Under the pieces are notes generated by a model. That model searched no databases, was not told the origin of the DNA, and worked only from the letters and a program-made list of their open reading frames with translations. 64,000 nt of DNA from Flavobacterium sp. (GTDB lineage: Bacteria > Bacteroidota > Bacteroidia > Flavobacteriales > Flavobacteriaceae), in contig JAHEZJ010000009.1 in assembly GCA_023251135.1 (NCBI GenBank), positions 79,697 through 143,696 on the forward strand, read 5' to 3'. The position numbers and the translations under genes were made by a program. Shown here one piece after another: positions 27,914 through 36,415 of the stretch. Numbering within the stretch: position 1 is the first letter of the stretch; each line of letters opens with the position of its first letter.

Positions 27914-29595
27914 ATGAAAAAGATTTTTAGATTAAGTTACATTACAATTCTTGCAAGTGTGTTTTTAGTCACATCCTGTACCAATGATTCTGCACTTAGG
28001 GATAACGAACAGGTCGTAAATGTCAAAACAAACGCTAAAACAGGTAAATCTGCTTTAAGCAGCGGAACCAGAAAATTACTGATTATTGGAATTGACGGCT
28101 GTCGCGGGGATGCTTTAATGGGAGCCAATACGCCTAATGTTCATGCTTTATTGCCCAATGCTGTCTATAGTCTGGATGCTTTGACCGAAGCACCTACGTG
28201 GAGCGGAAACGGCTGGTCGACGATGCTTACCGGAGTTACCCATTTGAAACATGGTGTAACAGACAACTCATTTTCGAATCCGAATTTTACAGCGTATCCG
28301 AATTTTCTAAAACGATTGGAGACTTATAATGCGGCCTTAAAAACTATGTCAATCGTGCATTGGGCACCGATCAATACCAACATTGTGGACGGAATTGATG
28401 TAGAGAAAACATTAACGACTGACTTGGCTGTTAAAAATGAGGTGGTTGCCGCACTTACAAACGATAATCCGGATGCTTTGTTTCTGCATTTTGATGATGT
28501 TGATCATGCCGGACACAGTTATGGATTTTCGCTCATGTACCACAATACAAAGCTTCAATTGAAACAACTGACGGTTATATTGGAGAAATTTTAGCAGCTT
28601 TAAAAAATAGACCCAACTATGCCAATGAAGACTGGCTGGTTGTAGTGGCACCGGATCATGGTGGTATAGTTACAGGTTCCAGCGGATCTCATGGCGGAAC
28701 ATCCTACGAAGAGCGAAATATTTTTACCATTTTCAACAACAAAAACTTCACTTCGACTAAGATCGAAAAGCCAGTTGATCCAACCACAACGATTACCGGT
28801 AAATTCGTCAATTTTAATTCAAATAGTGTTTATGCTTCCACAGCCAATGCGCTTTACAATTTCGGAACTTCTAGTTTTACAGTGGAATGCCGAGTAAAAA
28901 CATCAGGTTACAGCAGTGATCCGTCATTGGTTTCGAACAAAAACTGGGTGAGTGGTAAAAACCGCGGATTTGTAATCTGTGCCAACACTGGCGGGAAATG
29001 GAAAGTAAATATTGGTGATACGCAAAATCGTGTTGATATTTCAGGAGGTACAATCAATGACGGGAAATGGCATCATTTGACATTGGTAGTGGATCGTACC
29101 GAAAAATTGGTTAAAACGTATCAGGATGGTGCTTTTGTCGGACAGGCTGCGATTGGAGCCAGTTTTGGAAGTCTGACTTCGGGCTTGCCTTTCGCTATCG
29201 GTCAGGACGGAACGCTAACGTATGGTGCAAATGTAAACGGAAATATTGCTGAGGTTCGTGTTTGGAACAAAGCCTTATCCGAAGCTTCTATCTTGAGTTA
29301 TACCTGTTCATCCGTTACTGCCTCTCATCCGGATTATTCAAATCTTATCGGATATTGGAAGGGAGATAACGGATCAGGAAACAGTTTCACCGATTCCAGC
29401 AATCAGCAAGTGGCGCTTACTTTTCCAAGCACACCAAGTTGGACAACCAGCACGGCTACTTTAAAATGTGGCACTGCGACGGAAGTAGTTCCTAAAATGG
29501 TGGATATCGCTTATTCTTCTCTGCAATGGTTTGGTGTACCCATTAATAGTGGATGGGCATTAGACGGCCGTTCATGGCTTCCGACGGGGAATTAA
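27914..29595 (+). pseudogene. Secreted alkaline-phosphatase-superfamily protein with LamG-like domain, frameshifted
   Basis: A lipoprotein signal ends in VTSC. The first frame (27914-28594) carries the metal motif IGIDGCRGDA, the nucleophile region APTWSGNGWSTMLTGV and LHFDDVDHAGHSYGF, then runs into unrelated sequence and stops. From 28534 another frame continues the domain: YKASIETTDGYIGEILAAL, then VVVAPDHGG and SHGGTSYEER. A LamG/concanavalin-like domain (SFTVECRVKTS, DGKWHHLTLVVD, AEVRVWNKAL) and a short C-terminal module follow. One missing base at 28531-28533 (TCGCTCATG where TCGCCTCATG is expected) explains the break; the repaired protein has about 560 residues. Likely role: releasing phosphate or a phosphonate head group outside the cell. 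It may be a true mutation or a sequencing error. A GTG at 28645 is not a credible separate start. Confidence 0.82.
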
Positions 29596-29619
29596 AAAAT
29601 TTGTGTTTTTTGTTTTTAT

Positions 29620-29652
29620 AAGGCTATCTTCATTTATGGAGGTAGCTTTATT
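29620..29652 (+). terminator. Probable terminator after the phosphatase-like gene
   Basis: AAGGCTATCTTC (29620-29631) pairs with GGAGGTAGCTTT (29638-29649) using three G-U pairs; the T tract is weak. Confidence 0.5.
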
Positions 29653-29675
29653 GTTTAAGTACAAAAATGCATTGT

Positions 29676-29920
29676 TTAACCGCAAGGAGCGTAAAGATTT
29701 ATATTTTTTATGAATTGTCAACCAGCTTTAGCTGTTGGCATTATAGAGTGCAGGAGTATTGGCTTTAGCCTAAATCAGTAGTATTTGGCTAAAGCCCAAT
29801 TTGTATTAAATTAAGATCCTCCAGCTAAAGCTGGAGACAAATTAAAATATTTATTTACGCCTTTGCGAGCCAAAAAAGCATAGCGAACTTTGCGTGAAAC
29901 TTTGCGTTCCTTGCGGTTAA
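29676..29920. mobile_element. MITE-like element with 21-bp inverted ends
   Basis: TTAACCGCAAGGAGCGTAAAG (29676-29696, 21 bases shown as its ends TTAACCGC...GTAAAG) is matched in inverted orientation at 29900-29920 with 19 of 21 positions equal. Inside are three palindromes: around 29722-29737 (AGCTTTAGCT), GGCTTTAGCC with GGCTAAAGCC (29761-29770 and 29787-29796), and CTCCAGCTAAAGCTGGAG (29818-29835). No coding capacity. The 245-bp length and structure fit a non-autonomous element; no target duplication is evident. Confidence 0.5.
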
Positions 29921-29927
29921 AAAAAAA

Positions 29928-30512
29928 CTAACTATTACTCTCCGAATAAAAGTAAAGCACCAGCATCACACAGTTTTCGGTTGTTCTGTTTTGAGGTACA
30001 TGCGGATGCCTTCCGTTAAAACATAAAGAATCACCTTCACTAACTACTACTTCTACATCATCGATAATGTAGGTTACACTTCCTTTGATAATATACTTGA
30101 ACTCCCAGGCATCTGTAATTACTTTTTCGCGTTTGCAATTTGGTTCCACGTCAAGGATTACGGCTTCAAAACCAATAGAATTAATGCTTTTACTGAAAAT
30201 ATGATAGTAGTTAAAACCAGTCGTTTCGGCACGGTCTTCTTTTTCTATTTTTTGATAGTCTTCTTTTTTGATATGGAGGTATTTGGCATTTTTGGTATTC
30301 TCAACTCCTTCAAAAAAGTAACTCACATCGGTATTTAAGGATTGTATCAATTCAATTAAAACGGGTAGGGAAGGTATGGTTCTGCCATTCTCAATTCTGG
30401 ATATCAAACCGTTGCTAACCCCGGCTCTGTTGGCTACTTCGTGTATGGTTAATGCATTTTTCTTCCTGATCTCTTTTAATCTTTTTCCAATACCAATTAA
30501 AAAATCTTCCAT
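29928..30512 (-). CDS. XRE-family regulator with cupin domain
   Basis: 194 residues. An N-terminal HTH_3 domain (about 8-65: RLKEIRKKNALTIHEVANRA, then GLISRIENGRTIPSL) is joined to a C-terminal cupin (about 115-190: EFKYIIKGSVTYIIDDVEVV, GDSLCFNGRHPHVPQ). This XRE-cupin architecture is typical of regulators that sense a small ligand and control nearby catabolic genes. It faces the phosphonate locus from its downstream end, and no other catabolic genes are close, so it may control that locus. No operator could be identified. The Met start fits the HTH position. Confidence 0.9.
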   Translation of the reverse strand: MEDFLIGIGKRLKEIRKKNALTIHEVANRAGVSNGLISRIENGRTIPSLPVLIELIQSLNTDVSYFFEGVENTKNAKYLHIKKEDYQKIEKEDRAETTGFNYYHIFSKSINSIGFEAVILDVEPNCKREKVITDAWEFKYIIKGSVTYIIDDVEVVVSEGDSLCFNGRHPHVPQNRTTENCVMLVLYFYSESNS

Positions 30513-30706
30513 AATAAAAACTTCGGTTTAAATGGTAAATATAACACAATTAGCGGGTCAGTTGCAAAAGCAGGGAAGCCTTTGCATAAACTTTGCATGT
30601 TGTTAAAAGGATTGTACGCGGATAACACGGATTCGCTATGCGAAAACGCGGATTTGCACGGATTTTATTTTTCTTATATGGAATGAGATAAAGTTTTTGA
30701 GGACAG

Positions 30707-31267
30707 TCAATTTACCTTCAGATTTCGTACCCTTGCTTTTTTAATGAGATTTAGAGAATCTCTGATCAGCGATTTTATTTCCAGGGATGGAGCTTTTCGT
30801 CCTTCGTATCTGTTTTGTACGGGGCCTTCTATGTCCATTTTAGCTGCTTGTAAATCGGTTTCAAAAGCTTTGAGCACCTGATTTTCGATATTCGAATGTT
30901 TTTTGTAGTAATAGATTGCATTGTGCAGATCTTCAATATGCCCCGTAAAATCTAAAATCGCTCTTTTGGAAACCGCCCGATTGTAGTAAATAGAAAACTC
31001 CAAAGGATCGGTTTCAATGGCTTTGTCAAAATCTTCAATGGCATTATAATGGTAATCGAGTTTTTGAAGACAGTTTCCTCTCAAAGCATAAACGCCCTGA
31101 TCAAATCCTGAATTGATGGCGATGTTCAAATGCAATAAGGCATCCTGAAACTGGTTCGACAAATAAAATTGTCTTCCTCTTTCAAGATGAGCTGACCCTT
31201 CATTAGAATGGGATTTTGAAAGTCTTTCTGTAAACTTTTTTATTGTTAAAGTGTTGAACCATTTCAT
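30707..31267 (-). CDS. Tetratricopeptide-repeat protein
   Basis: 186 residues. At least three TPR units are visible: AHLERGRQFYLSNQFQDALL (about 25-55), GVYALRGNCLQKLDYHYNAI (about 58-90) and FSIYYNRAVSKRAILDFTGH (about 92-125). There is no signal peptide and no membrane segment, so it is probably a cytoplasmic scaffold. No catalytic domain. Single gene between the XRE-cupin and PepSY genes; 194 bases of repeat-like DNA (CGCGGATTTGCACGGATTTT) lie downstream. The context gives no clue to its partner. Confidence 0.78.
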   Translation of the reverse strand: MKWFNTLTIKKFTERLSKSHSNEGSAHLERGRQFYLSNQFQDALLHLNIAINSGFDQGVYALRGNCLQKLDYHYNAIEDFDKAIETDPLEFSIYYNRAVSKRAILDFTGHIEDLHNAIYYYKKHSNIENQVLKAFETDLQAAKMDIEGPVQNRYEGRKAPSLEIKSLIRDSLNLIKKARVRNLKVN

Positions 31268-31456
31268 GCTTATTAGATTTTAGCCGACAGATTAAACAAA
31301 TAATAAAAAGATTTATTAGAATGGGGGGACTAAAATTAATTAATTTTTTGAAATATAGCAACTTACGATAGTTCTTATTTTGCAAAATGCTTCAAAAGTG
31401 TCGCAAAATCCTATAAAAATGGATGTTCTTTAGAGAAACACAATAGCAAACAAAAC

Positions 31457-32560
31457 CTACTTTTTCTTTCTGCCCAGCCAAATCAGCAAACCAGTAATAG
31501 GTAATGTTGCAGCAAACAGGCAAACCAAAAAAGCAATTATTTTGGTTGGTAAACCATAGACACTTCCGGTATGAATAGGATACATCAAACGTCTCAGTTT
31601 ATCTCCTTTGGAATAGGCTGCAAAGTGTCTGTTCTCAATATTTTTCGCAGTATACTTATCAAAATAAGCAGAACTGGATTGATGCGGAATGATTCTTTCC
31701 ACATCTTCTTTAAGTACCGTAATACTGTTAATGGTATCCACAGGCATTCTGATTTGAATATTTCCATCATAAGGAAAAATACTGTCCGTGGTATTGTAAA
31801 TGCTTTGGTAAAAAGCAGTATTATTAAGTTTTGGGTCTATTTTGGTTGGATTTTCTACTTTTAAAGAGGTTTTCTTCGTCGTTCCTTCGGTTACGAGGTA
31901 AAGACCACTCTGAAACCAGTCAAATGCAAATGTCAGACCGGTTAGTGAAATAATAAGTAAGATTAAAAAACTGTAAAAGCCAAAAGTCGAATGGAAATCC
32001 CAATTGACTCTTTTGAAAGAACCGCTCCATTTTACAGTCAGACGCTGCTTTAAATGTTTCATTTTTTTGGGCCACCATAAAACGATACCCGAGATCAGCA
32101 TAAAAACAAAAATAAGACAAGAAGATCCCATGATAAGCTGTCCCGCATCTCCCAGTAGCAATTGCCTGTGCAGTGAAAGGACTACAACAAAAAATCTGCT
32201 TTCCTGAGGCGTTGTTGCCAGTACTTTTCCGGAATAGGGATCAATAGAAAAAAACTGTGCTTTTTTATCTGAATCTTTTCCCAGAATTTGTATCGTACGT
32301 GAAGGATCATTAAAAGTAGAAATTCGGTTAATCTTTTTGATGCCATATTCTTTCTGAAGAACATCTGTACAGTAATCGATTGTCTTTTTGGTTTTCCCTA
32401 TAGAAGAAACGTGGTAATATTGTGGATTTACCCATTGGTCAATCTCTTTTTCAAAAACTAAAATACTCCCTGTTAATGCAGCAATAAAAACGATTAAACC
32501 TGAGCCAAGTCCCAGCCATAAATGTAATTGTCCGATGGTTTTCTTTATTCCTTTCTTCAT
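31457..32560 (-). CDS. PepSY-associated membrane protein, probable ferric-siderophore reductase partner
   Basis: 367 residues with the four-helix PepSY_TM layout: helix 1 at about 15-37 (LHLWLGLGSGLIVFIAALTG), helices near 130-160 and 195-215, and a last helix near 340-362. Conserved His residues in QLHLWLG and LSLHRQLLLG, and WDFHSTFG before the third helix, suit haem or metal handling at the inner membrane. PepSY_TM proteins of this type are often encoded beside siderophore TonB receptors and are thought to help reduce ferric siderophores. It is divergent from such a receptor across 1.27 kb, and its promoter region carries the CTTATTTAGA motif shared with the other iron genes here. Confidence 0.85.
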   Translation of the reverse strand: MKKGIKKTIGQLHLWLGLGSGLIVFIAALTGSILVFEKEIDQWVNPQYYHVSSIGKTKKTIDYCTDVLQKEYGIKKINRISTFNDPSRTIQILGKDSDKKAQFFSIDPYSGKVLATTPQESRFFVVVLSLHRQLLLGDAGQLIMGSSCLIFVFMLISGIVLWWPKKMKHLKQRLTVKWSGSFKRVNWDFHSTFGFYSFLILLIISLTGLTFAFDWFQSGLYLVTEGTTKKTSLKVENPTKIDPKLNNTAFYQSIYNTTDSIFPYDGNIQIRMPVDTINSITVLKEDVERIIPHQSSSAYFDKYTAKNIENRHFAAYSKGDKLRRLMYPIHTGSVYGLPTKIIAFLVCLFAATLPITGLLIWLGRKKK

Positions 32561-32655
32561 TAATAGTTTTATTTTGGTTTATGGCATTGGAGTTCACACC
32601 CTAACAGTGTCAGTTTTTCGTTGGACGTAAATTCTTTCCAACCAAAAAACCGTCG

Positions 32656-32683
32656 CAAATTTATACTTATTTAGACTAAATCT
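32656..32683 (-). promoter_or_regulatory. Promoter and candidate iron operator of the PepSY gene
   Basis: On the minus strand TAAATTTG (32663-32656) is a perfect -7 element. Directly upstream lies ATTTAG-A-CTAAAT (32669-32681), a perfect 6-1-6 palindrome that includes the plus-strand CTTATTTAGA (32667-32676) also found before the receptor and the siderophore genes. Confidence 0.6.
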
Positions 32684-32825
32684 TTCCAGTTTTAAGGAAA
32701 AATTAGAGGAGAATCTTTTAAAAATACATTAGAATTACACTTCGCAGGCAAGAGAGTAATGCTTTTTACAGTGAAAACTTACAGCGTGGTTTTGTGTGAG
32801 ATGTGAAATGTAAAATGTTAATTGT

Positions 32826-33640
32826 GAAACGTTTTATTTTCGGCTGGAAAATGGATGCTCTAAATGTTTAAATATATTGATTCAGATAGAAAGACTAAAA
32901 AATCTGCTTAGTCTGCGAGAAAAAAATACAACATACAGGCATGGAATATATGGGTAAGAAAAGAATGTCTGAGAGAAAATCATTGTCGTAGTTTAAAGTT
33001 ATTGTTAAATGTGTCGTTCCTCTGGAACTTATTTTGATGACGCTTTACTTTCAACGGATTAAAATCCGTTGCTACAAATTTGGCGTTCCTTCGGAACTTA
33101 TTTTGAAGACGTTTTATTTTTAGCAAGAAAATGGATGTTCTATATGCTTAAAGGATTGGTACAGATAGAAAGATTAAAAAATCTGCTTAATCTGCAAAAT
33201 CTGCGAGAAAAAAATACAACATACTGGAATTAAATATATGGGTAAGAGAAGAATGCCTGAGAGAAAATCATTGTAGTGATTTAAAATTGTTGCGAAATGT
33301 GTCGTTCTTCCGGAACTTATCTTGGAGGTGTTTTATTTTCAACGGATCATAATTCAGGTATAATCCAGATAGAACCATAATAAGGTTGGTCGGTTCAGCA
33401 CAATCGATTTCCGTAAAATAAGCGTCAGCATTATAAGAGAGCCATAGGCTCAAATGATATTGTAGCGACGGATTTTAATCCGTCGTAGAAAATAAAGATC
33501 ATAATAAAAAGAGCCGTAGGCTCGGTCCATATTGTTCCATGTATTAATCAAAGACGTTTGGTATGTGTTTAAATAAGTGATACAGATAGAGAGATTAAAA
33601 AAATCTGCTTAATCTGCAAAATCTGCGAGAAAAGAAAAGA
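32826..33640. repeat. Tandem 280-bp-period non-coding repeat
   Basis: Copy 1 (about 32831-33050) and copy 2 (about 33111-33330) align over most of 220 bases. Both contain GAAAATGGATG, AATCTGCTTA, GAAAAAAATACAACATAC, GAGAAAATCATTGT and TGTCGTTC, offset about 280 at the start. A partial third copy lies at 33545-33640. Palindromes such as CAACGGATTAAAATCCGTTG (33053-33072) and ACGGATTTTAATCCGT (33468-33483) are interspersed. The 1.25 kb between the PepSY and receptor genes holds no convincing gene. Confidence 0.7.
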
Positions 33641-33748
33641 GATGGAGTTAAAAATATTTGCGACTAATAAATTGTCAGAAAATAGATTTATTTTCTGACA
33701 ATAACAAGAAGATTAGTAAAAATTCTATAGAATAAATCGAAATAGTAC

Positions 33749-33807
33749 TTGTTAAACAATTATTAATCTTTACTTTTGCGTTGTTTTTATTAATTCTAAA
33801 TAAGAAT
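33749..33807 (+). promoter_or_regulatory. Promoter and candidate iron operator of the siderophore receptor
   Basis: TTG (33749-33751), 19 bases, then TACTTTTG (33771-33778) gives a full Bacteroidota promoter. The palindrome ATTCT-AAATA-AGAAT (33793-33807) overlaps the start of the transcript. The same 15-mer occurs, in the same orientation to transcription, just downstream of a TACTTTTG box before the siderophore operon (47772-47786). Confidence 0.75.
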
Positions 33808-33835
33808 AAAATCACTAACCAAAACTTAAAAATCA

Positions 33836-36223
33836 ATGAAATATCTTAGTTTAAGAACATCAAAGTTTTTATTTATTATTAGCCTTTTATTTTCTGTCGT
33901 TTCTTCTTTTGCACAACAAAATAGTGGAAAAATTAAAGGAGAGATCACAACTTCTGACGGTAAATCAGCCTATGGAGCAACAATCATACTTAAAAATTCA
34001 AAATACAAAACCACTTCTAATACCGATGGTAGTTTTAAATTCAATAAAATAGTTGAAAACATTTATACGCTGCAGGCTTCATTAGCCGGTTATGAAACTA
34101 TCGAGCAGGAAGTTACCGTTGCAAACAATGAAACTGCCACCGTAACTTTGCAATTGAAGTTTACTGGCAAAGAAAGCGAGATTTCAAAAGAAAATGGCGA
34201 TCAACTGGATGAAATTATCGTTTCGGCCAGCAGAAAGGTTGAAACCTTATCTAAAACACCTTCTTCTGTAACCGTAATCAACGCTAAGGACATTGACAAT
34301 TTATCGATCGTGAGTTCAAATATTGCCAATGCTGTGGCGTTTGCAGTTCCGGGTTTAGGGTCGGCAACTAACAATACAGGAAATTACGGTCAGACTCTTA
34401 GAGGAAGAAACCCTTTGGTTCTTATTGACGGAATTCCGCAATCGACACCATTAAAATCGGCAGGACGTGAACTTCGTTCAATAGATCCTTCGGTAATTGA
34501 ACGTATTGAAGTAATCAAAGGAGCTACAGCTATTTATGGGAATGGTGCCGATGGAGGTTTGATCAATTACATCACCAAATCGGGGAAAACACAAAAGAAA
34601 TTTGCCGGATACAGCGAGGCCGGAACGACAGGTAATATTAAAGGAGACAGTACAGCAGGATACCGATTTAATCAGCAGTTTTACGGAAAAATCAATAAGT
34701 TCAACTATATGGTAGGCGGAACTTATGAAAAAACAGGTGTTTTTCGTGATGGAGCAGGACAGGTTATTTCTCCTGAATATGGATTAGGGGAAACTAAAGC
34801 CTACAACGTTTTTACAAAATTAGGTTACGATTTAACCGCCAAACAAAGAATTGATTTGATGTACAATTACTTCAGTTCCAATCAGGATTCTGATTTTGTC
34901 CTAAAAAATGGGGTGTACGGAGTAAGTCCGGCAATTGGAGTATTGGGCAACAGACCTGGCGTAGACGAAGGAAATCGTTACAATCACAATGCTAATTTGC
35001 AGTATGTAAACAAAGAGATTTTTGGAAATACTTCACTTACCGCAAACCTTTATTTTCAGGATTTCTTAACGATATTTTCCAACTCTACTTTTTTCTACGG
35101 AAGCGGGCAGTCACAAACGGCATCTACCAAAAAAGGTTTAAGAGTTTATTTGAATTCGCCTTTTACAATCTCTTCTAATTTTACAGGTGATGTAACTTAT
35201 GGTTTCGATTTATTGAATGACAAAACGAACCAAAAATTGGTTGACGGACGTGTTTGGGTTCCAAATATCAATATGGTCAATCTGGCTCCTTATGCACAAA
35301 TATCGACACAATTGTTTAGCGACTGGAATGTAAAAGCCGGTTTACGTGCCGAAAACATTAAAATCAATATCGACGATTACAACACGCTTGCTACCGGTGC
35401 AAACGGAGCGGGAAGTATCGCTGTAAAAGGTGGTGACCTTACTTATGATGCCTTTGTATTTAACACGGGTATCCGATATTCAAGATTTAAATTCTTTAAT
35501 CCTTTTGTGAGTTTTTCTCAGGCTTTCTCTGTATTTGATTTAGGAAGAGTTTTAACAAACGCAAAGCAGGATGCCATATCTAAATTAGAGACTGAACCTA
35601 TTATCGTTAACAATTATGAAGGTGGTTTTAGCAGTCAGTTAGGGAAATTCAATTTGAGTGCTTCCTATTATTTGAGTACTTCAAAACTAGGAACCAATTT
35701 GATTCAGGTAGATGGATTCCTGGTAGCGGAACGTTTACCGGAAAGAGTTTGGGGATATGAAGTTCAGGCCGATTACCAAATTTTGAAACAATTGACAGTA
35801 GGAGGAAACTATGCGAATGTACAAGGAAGAGGAGACAAAGATTCTGACGGTCATTTTTACGGTCCGACCGATATTTACCTGAAATCAAACAGAATCCCTC
35901 CGGTTAAAATTACAGGTTATGCAAAATATGGTGGTGAAAGATTAAACGTTGAATTGTACTGGATGTATGTAGGCGATCGCGATGTCTTTAAACCAAATGC
36001 CAAAGGAGCTTACGCTATTGGTGAAGGACCAATTCATTCGTTCAACTTATGGAATCTGGCTACAGCATACAAAGTAACCGACAGTATTAGAGTAAAACTT
36101 GGAATAGAAAACATCTTCAATACCGATTATTACCCAACAACTTCTCAGTTCTTTGGTACAAACGCCAATTATACAAGAGGAAACGGTACAAGATTTAACT
36201 TGGCACTTGGATACAGTTTCTAA
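33836..36223 (+). CDS. TonB-dependent siderophore receptor
   Basis: 795 residues. A signal peptide ends at SSFAQ (about 27). A carboxypeptidase-regulatory-like domain covers about 32-107. The plug (about 125-260) has DEIIVSASRKVETLSKTPSS, RGRNPLVLIDGIP and VIERIEVIKGATAIYGNGAD. A siderophore-receptor barrel follows, with a C-terminal motif of IENIFNTDYYPTTSQF and NLALGYSF. The plug motifs fit ferric-siderophore receptors of the FepA/IutA class. Its promoter carries the putative iron operator, and the siderophore genes follow on the other strand, so it is the likely uptake receptor for the local product. A terminator follows at 36271. Confidence 0.92.
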   Translation: MKYLSLRTSKFLFIISLLFSVVSSFAQQNSGKIKGEITTSDGKSAYGATIILKNSKYKTTSNTDGSFKFNKIVENIYTLQASLAGYETIEQEVTVANNETATVTLQLKFTGKESEISKENGDQLDEIIVSASRKVETLSKTPSSVTVINAKDIDNLSIVSSNIANAVAFAVPGLGSATNNTGNYGQTLRGRNPLVLIDGIPQSTPLKSAGRELRSIDPSVIERIEVIKGATAIYGNGADGGLINYITKSGKTQKKFAGYSEAGTTGNIKGDSTAGYRFNQQFYGKINKFNYMVGGTYEKTGVFRDGAGQVISPEYGLGETKAYNVFTKLGYDLTAKQRIDLMYNYFSSNQDSDFVLKNGVYGVSPAIGVLGNRPGVDEGNRYNHNANLQYVNKEIFGNTSLTANLYFQDFLTIFSNSTFFYGSGQSQTASTKKGLRVYLNSPFTISSNFTGDVTYGFDLLNDKTNQKLVDGRVWVPNINMVNLAPYAQISTQLFSDWNVKAGLRAENIKINIDDYNTLATGANGAGSIAVKGGDLTYDAFVFNTGIRYSRFKFFNPFVSFSQAFSVFDLGRVLTNAKQDAISKLETEPIIVNNYEGGFSSQLGKFNLSASYYLSTSKLGTNLIQVDGFLVAERLPERVWGYEVQADYQILKQLTVGGNYANVQGRGDKDSDGHFYGPTDIYLKSNRIPPVKITGYAKYGGERLNVELYWMYVGDRDVFKPNAKGAYAIGEGPIHSFNLWNLATAYKVTDSIRVKLGIENIFNTDYYPTTSQFFGTNANYTRGNGTRFNLALGYSF

Positions 36224-36270
36224 AAAAATAGCTTTTCAGCAATAGTATTATTTTGTTTTTTTTATGAAAA

Positions 36271-36304
36271 GGCTTCTGACGCATTTTGTCAGGAGTCTTT
36301 TTTG
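36271..36304 (+). terminator. Intrinsic terminator after the siderophore receptor
   Basis: GGCTTCTGAC (36271-36280) pairs with GTCAGGAGTC (36288-36297) with two G-U pairs, followed by a T run. Confidence 0.8.
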
Positions 36305-36323
36305 TTTTGAAGGATGAAAAAAA

Positions 36324-36412
36324 GTCACAGTATTCAGTCACAGTGCTCAGTTTTAGTATTTACTGATTACCGTGACTGCGACTGTGACTGAAAACTGCGA
36401 CTGAATACTGAG
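36324..36412. repeat. Palindromic element built of CAGTCACAG-like units
   Basis: CAGTATTCAGTC (36328-36339) has a perfect inverted copy GACTGAATACTG (36399-36410), and the interior consists of GACTGC/GACTGT hexamers in both orientations. It abuts the stop codon of the ligase gene. Confidence 0.65.
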
Positions 36413-36415
36413 AAC

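Noticed and set aside
28645-29595. GTG-started gene for a separate LamG protein
   Set aside because: The GTG lies in the middle of the phosphatase-superfamily domain (VVVAPDHGG); the frame begins earlier and joins the 27914 frame by one base.
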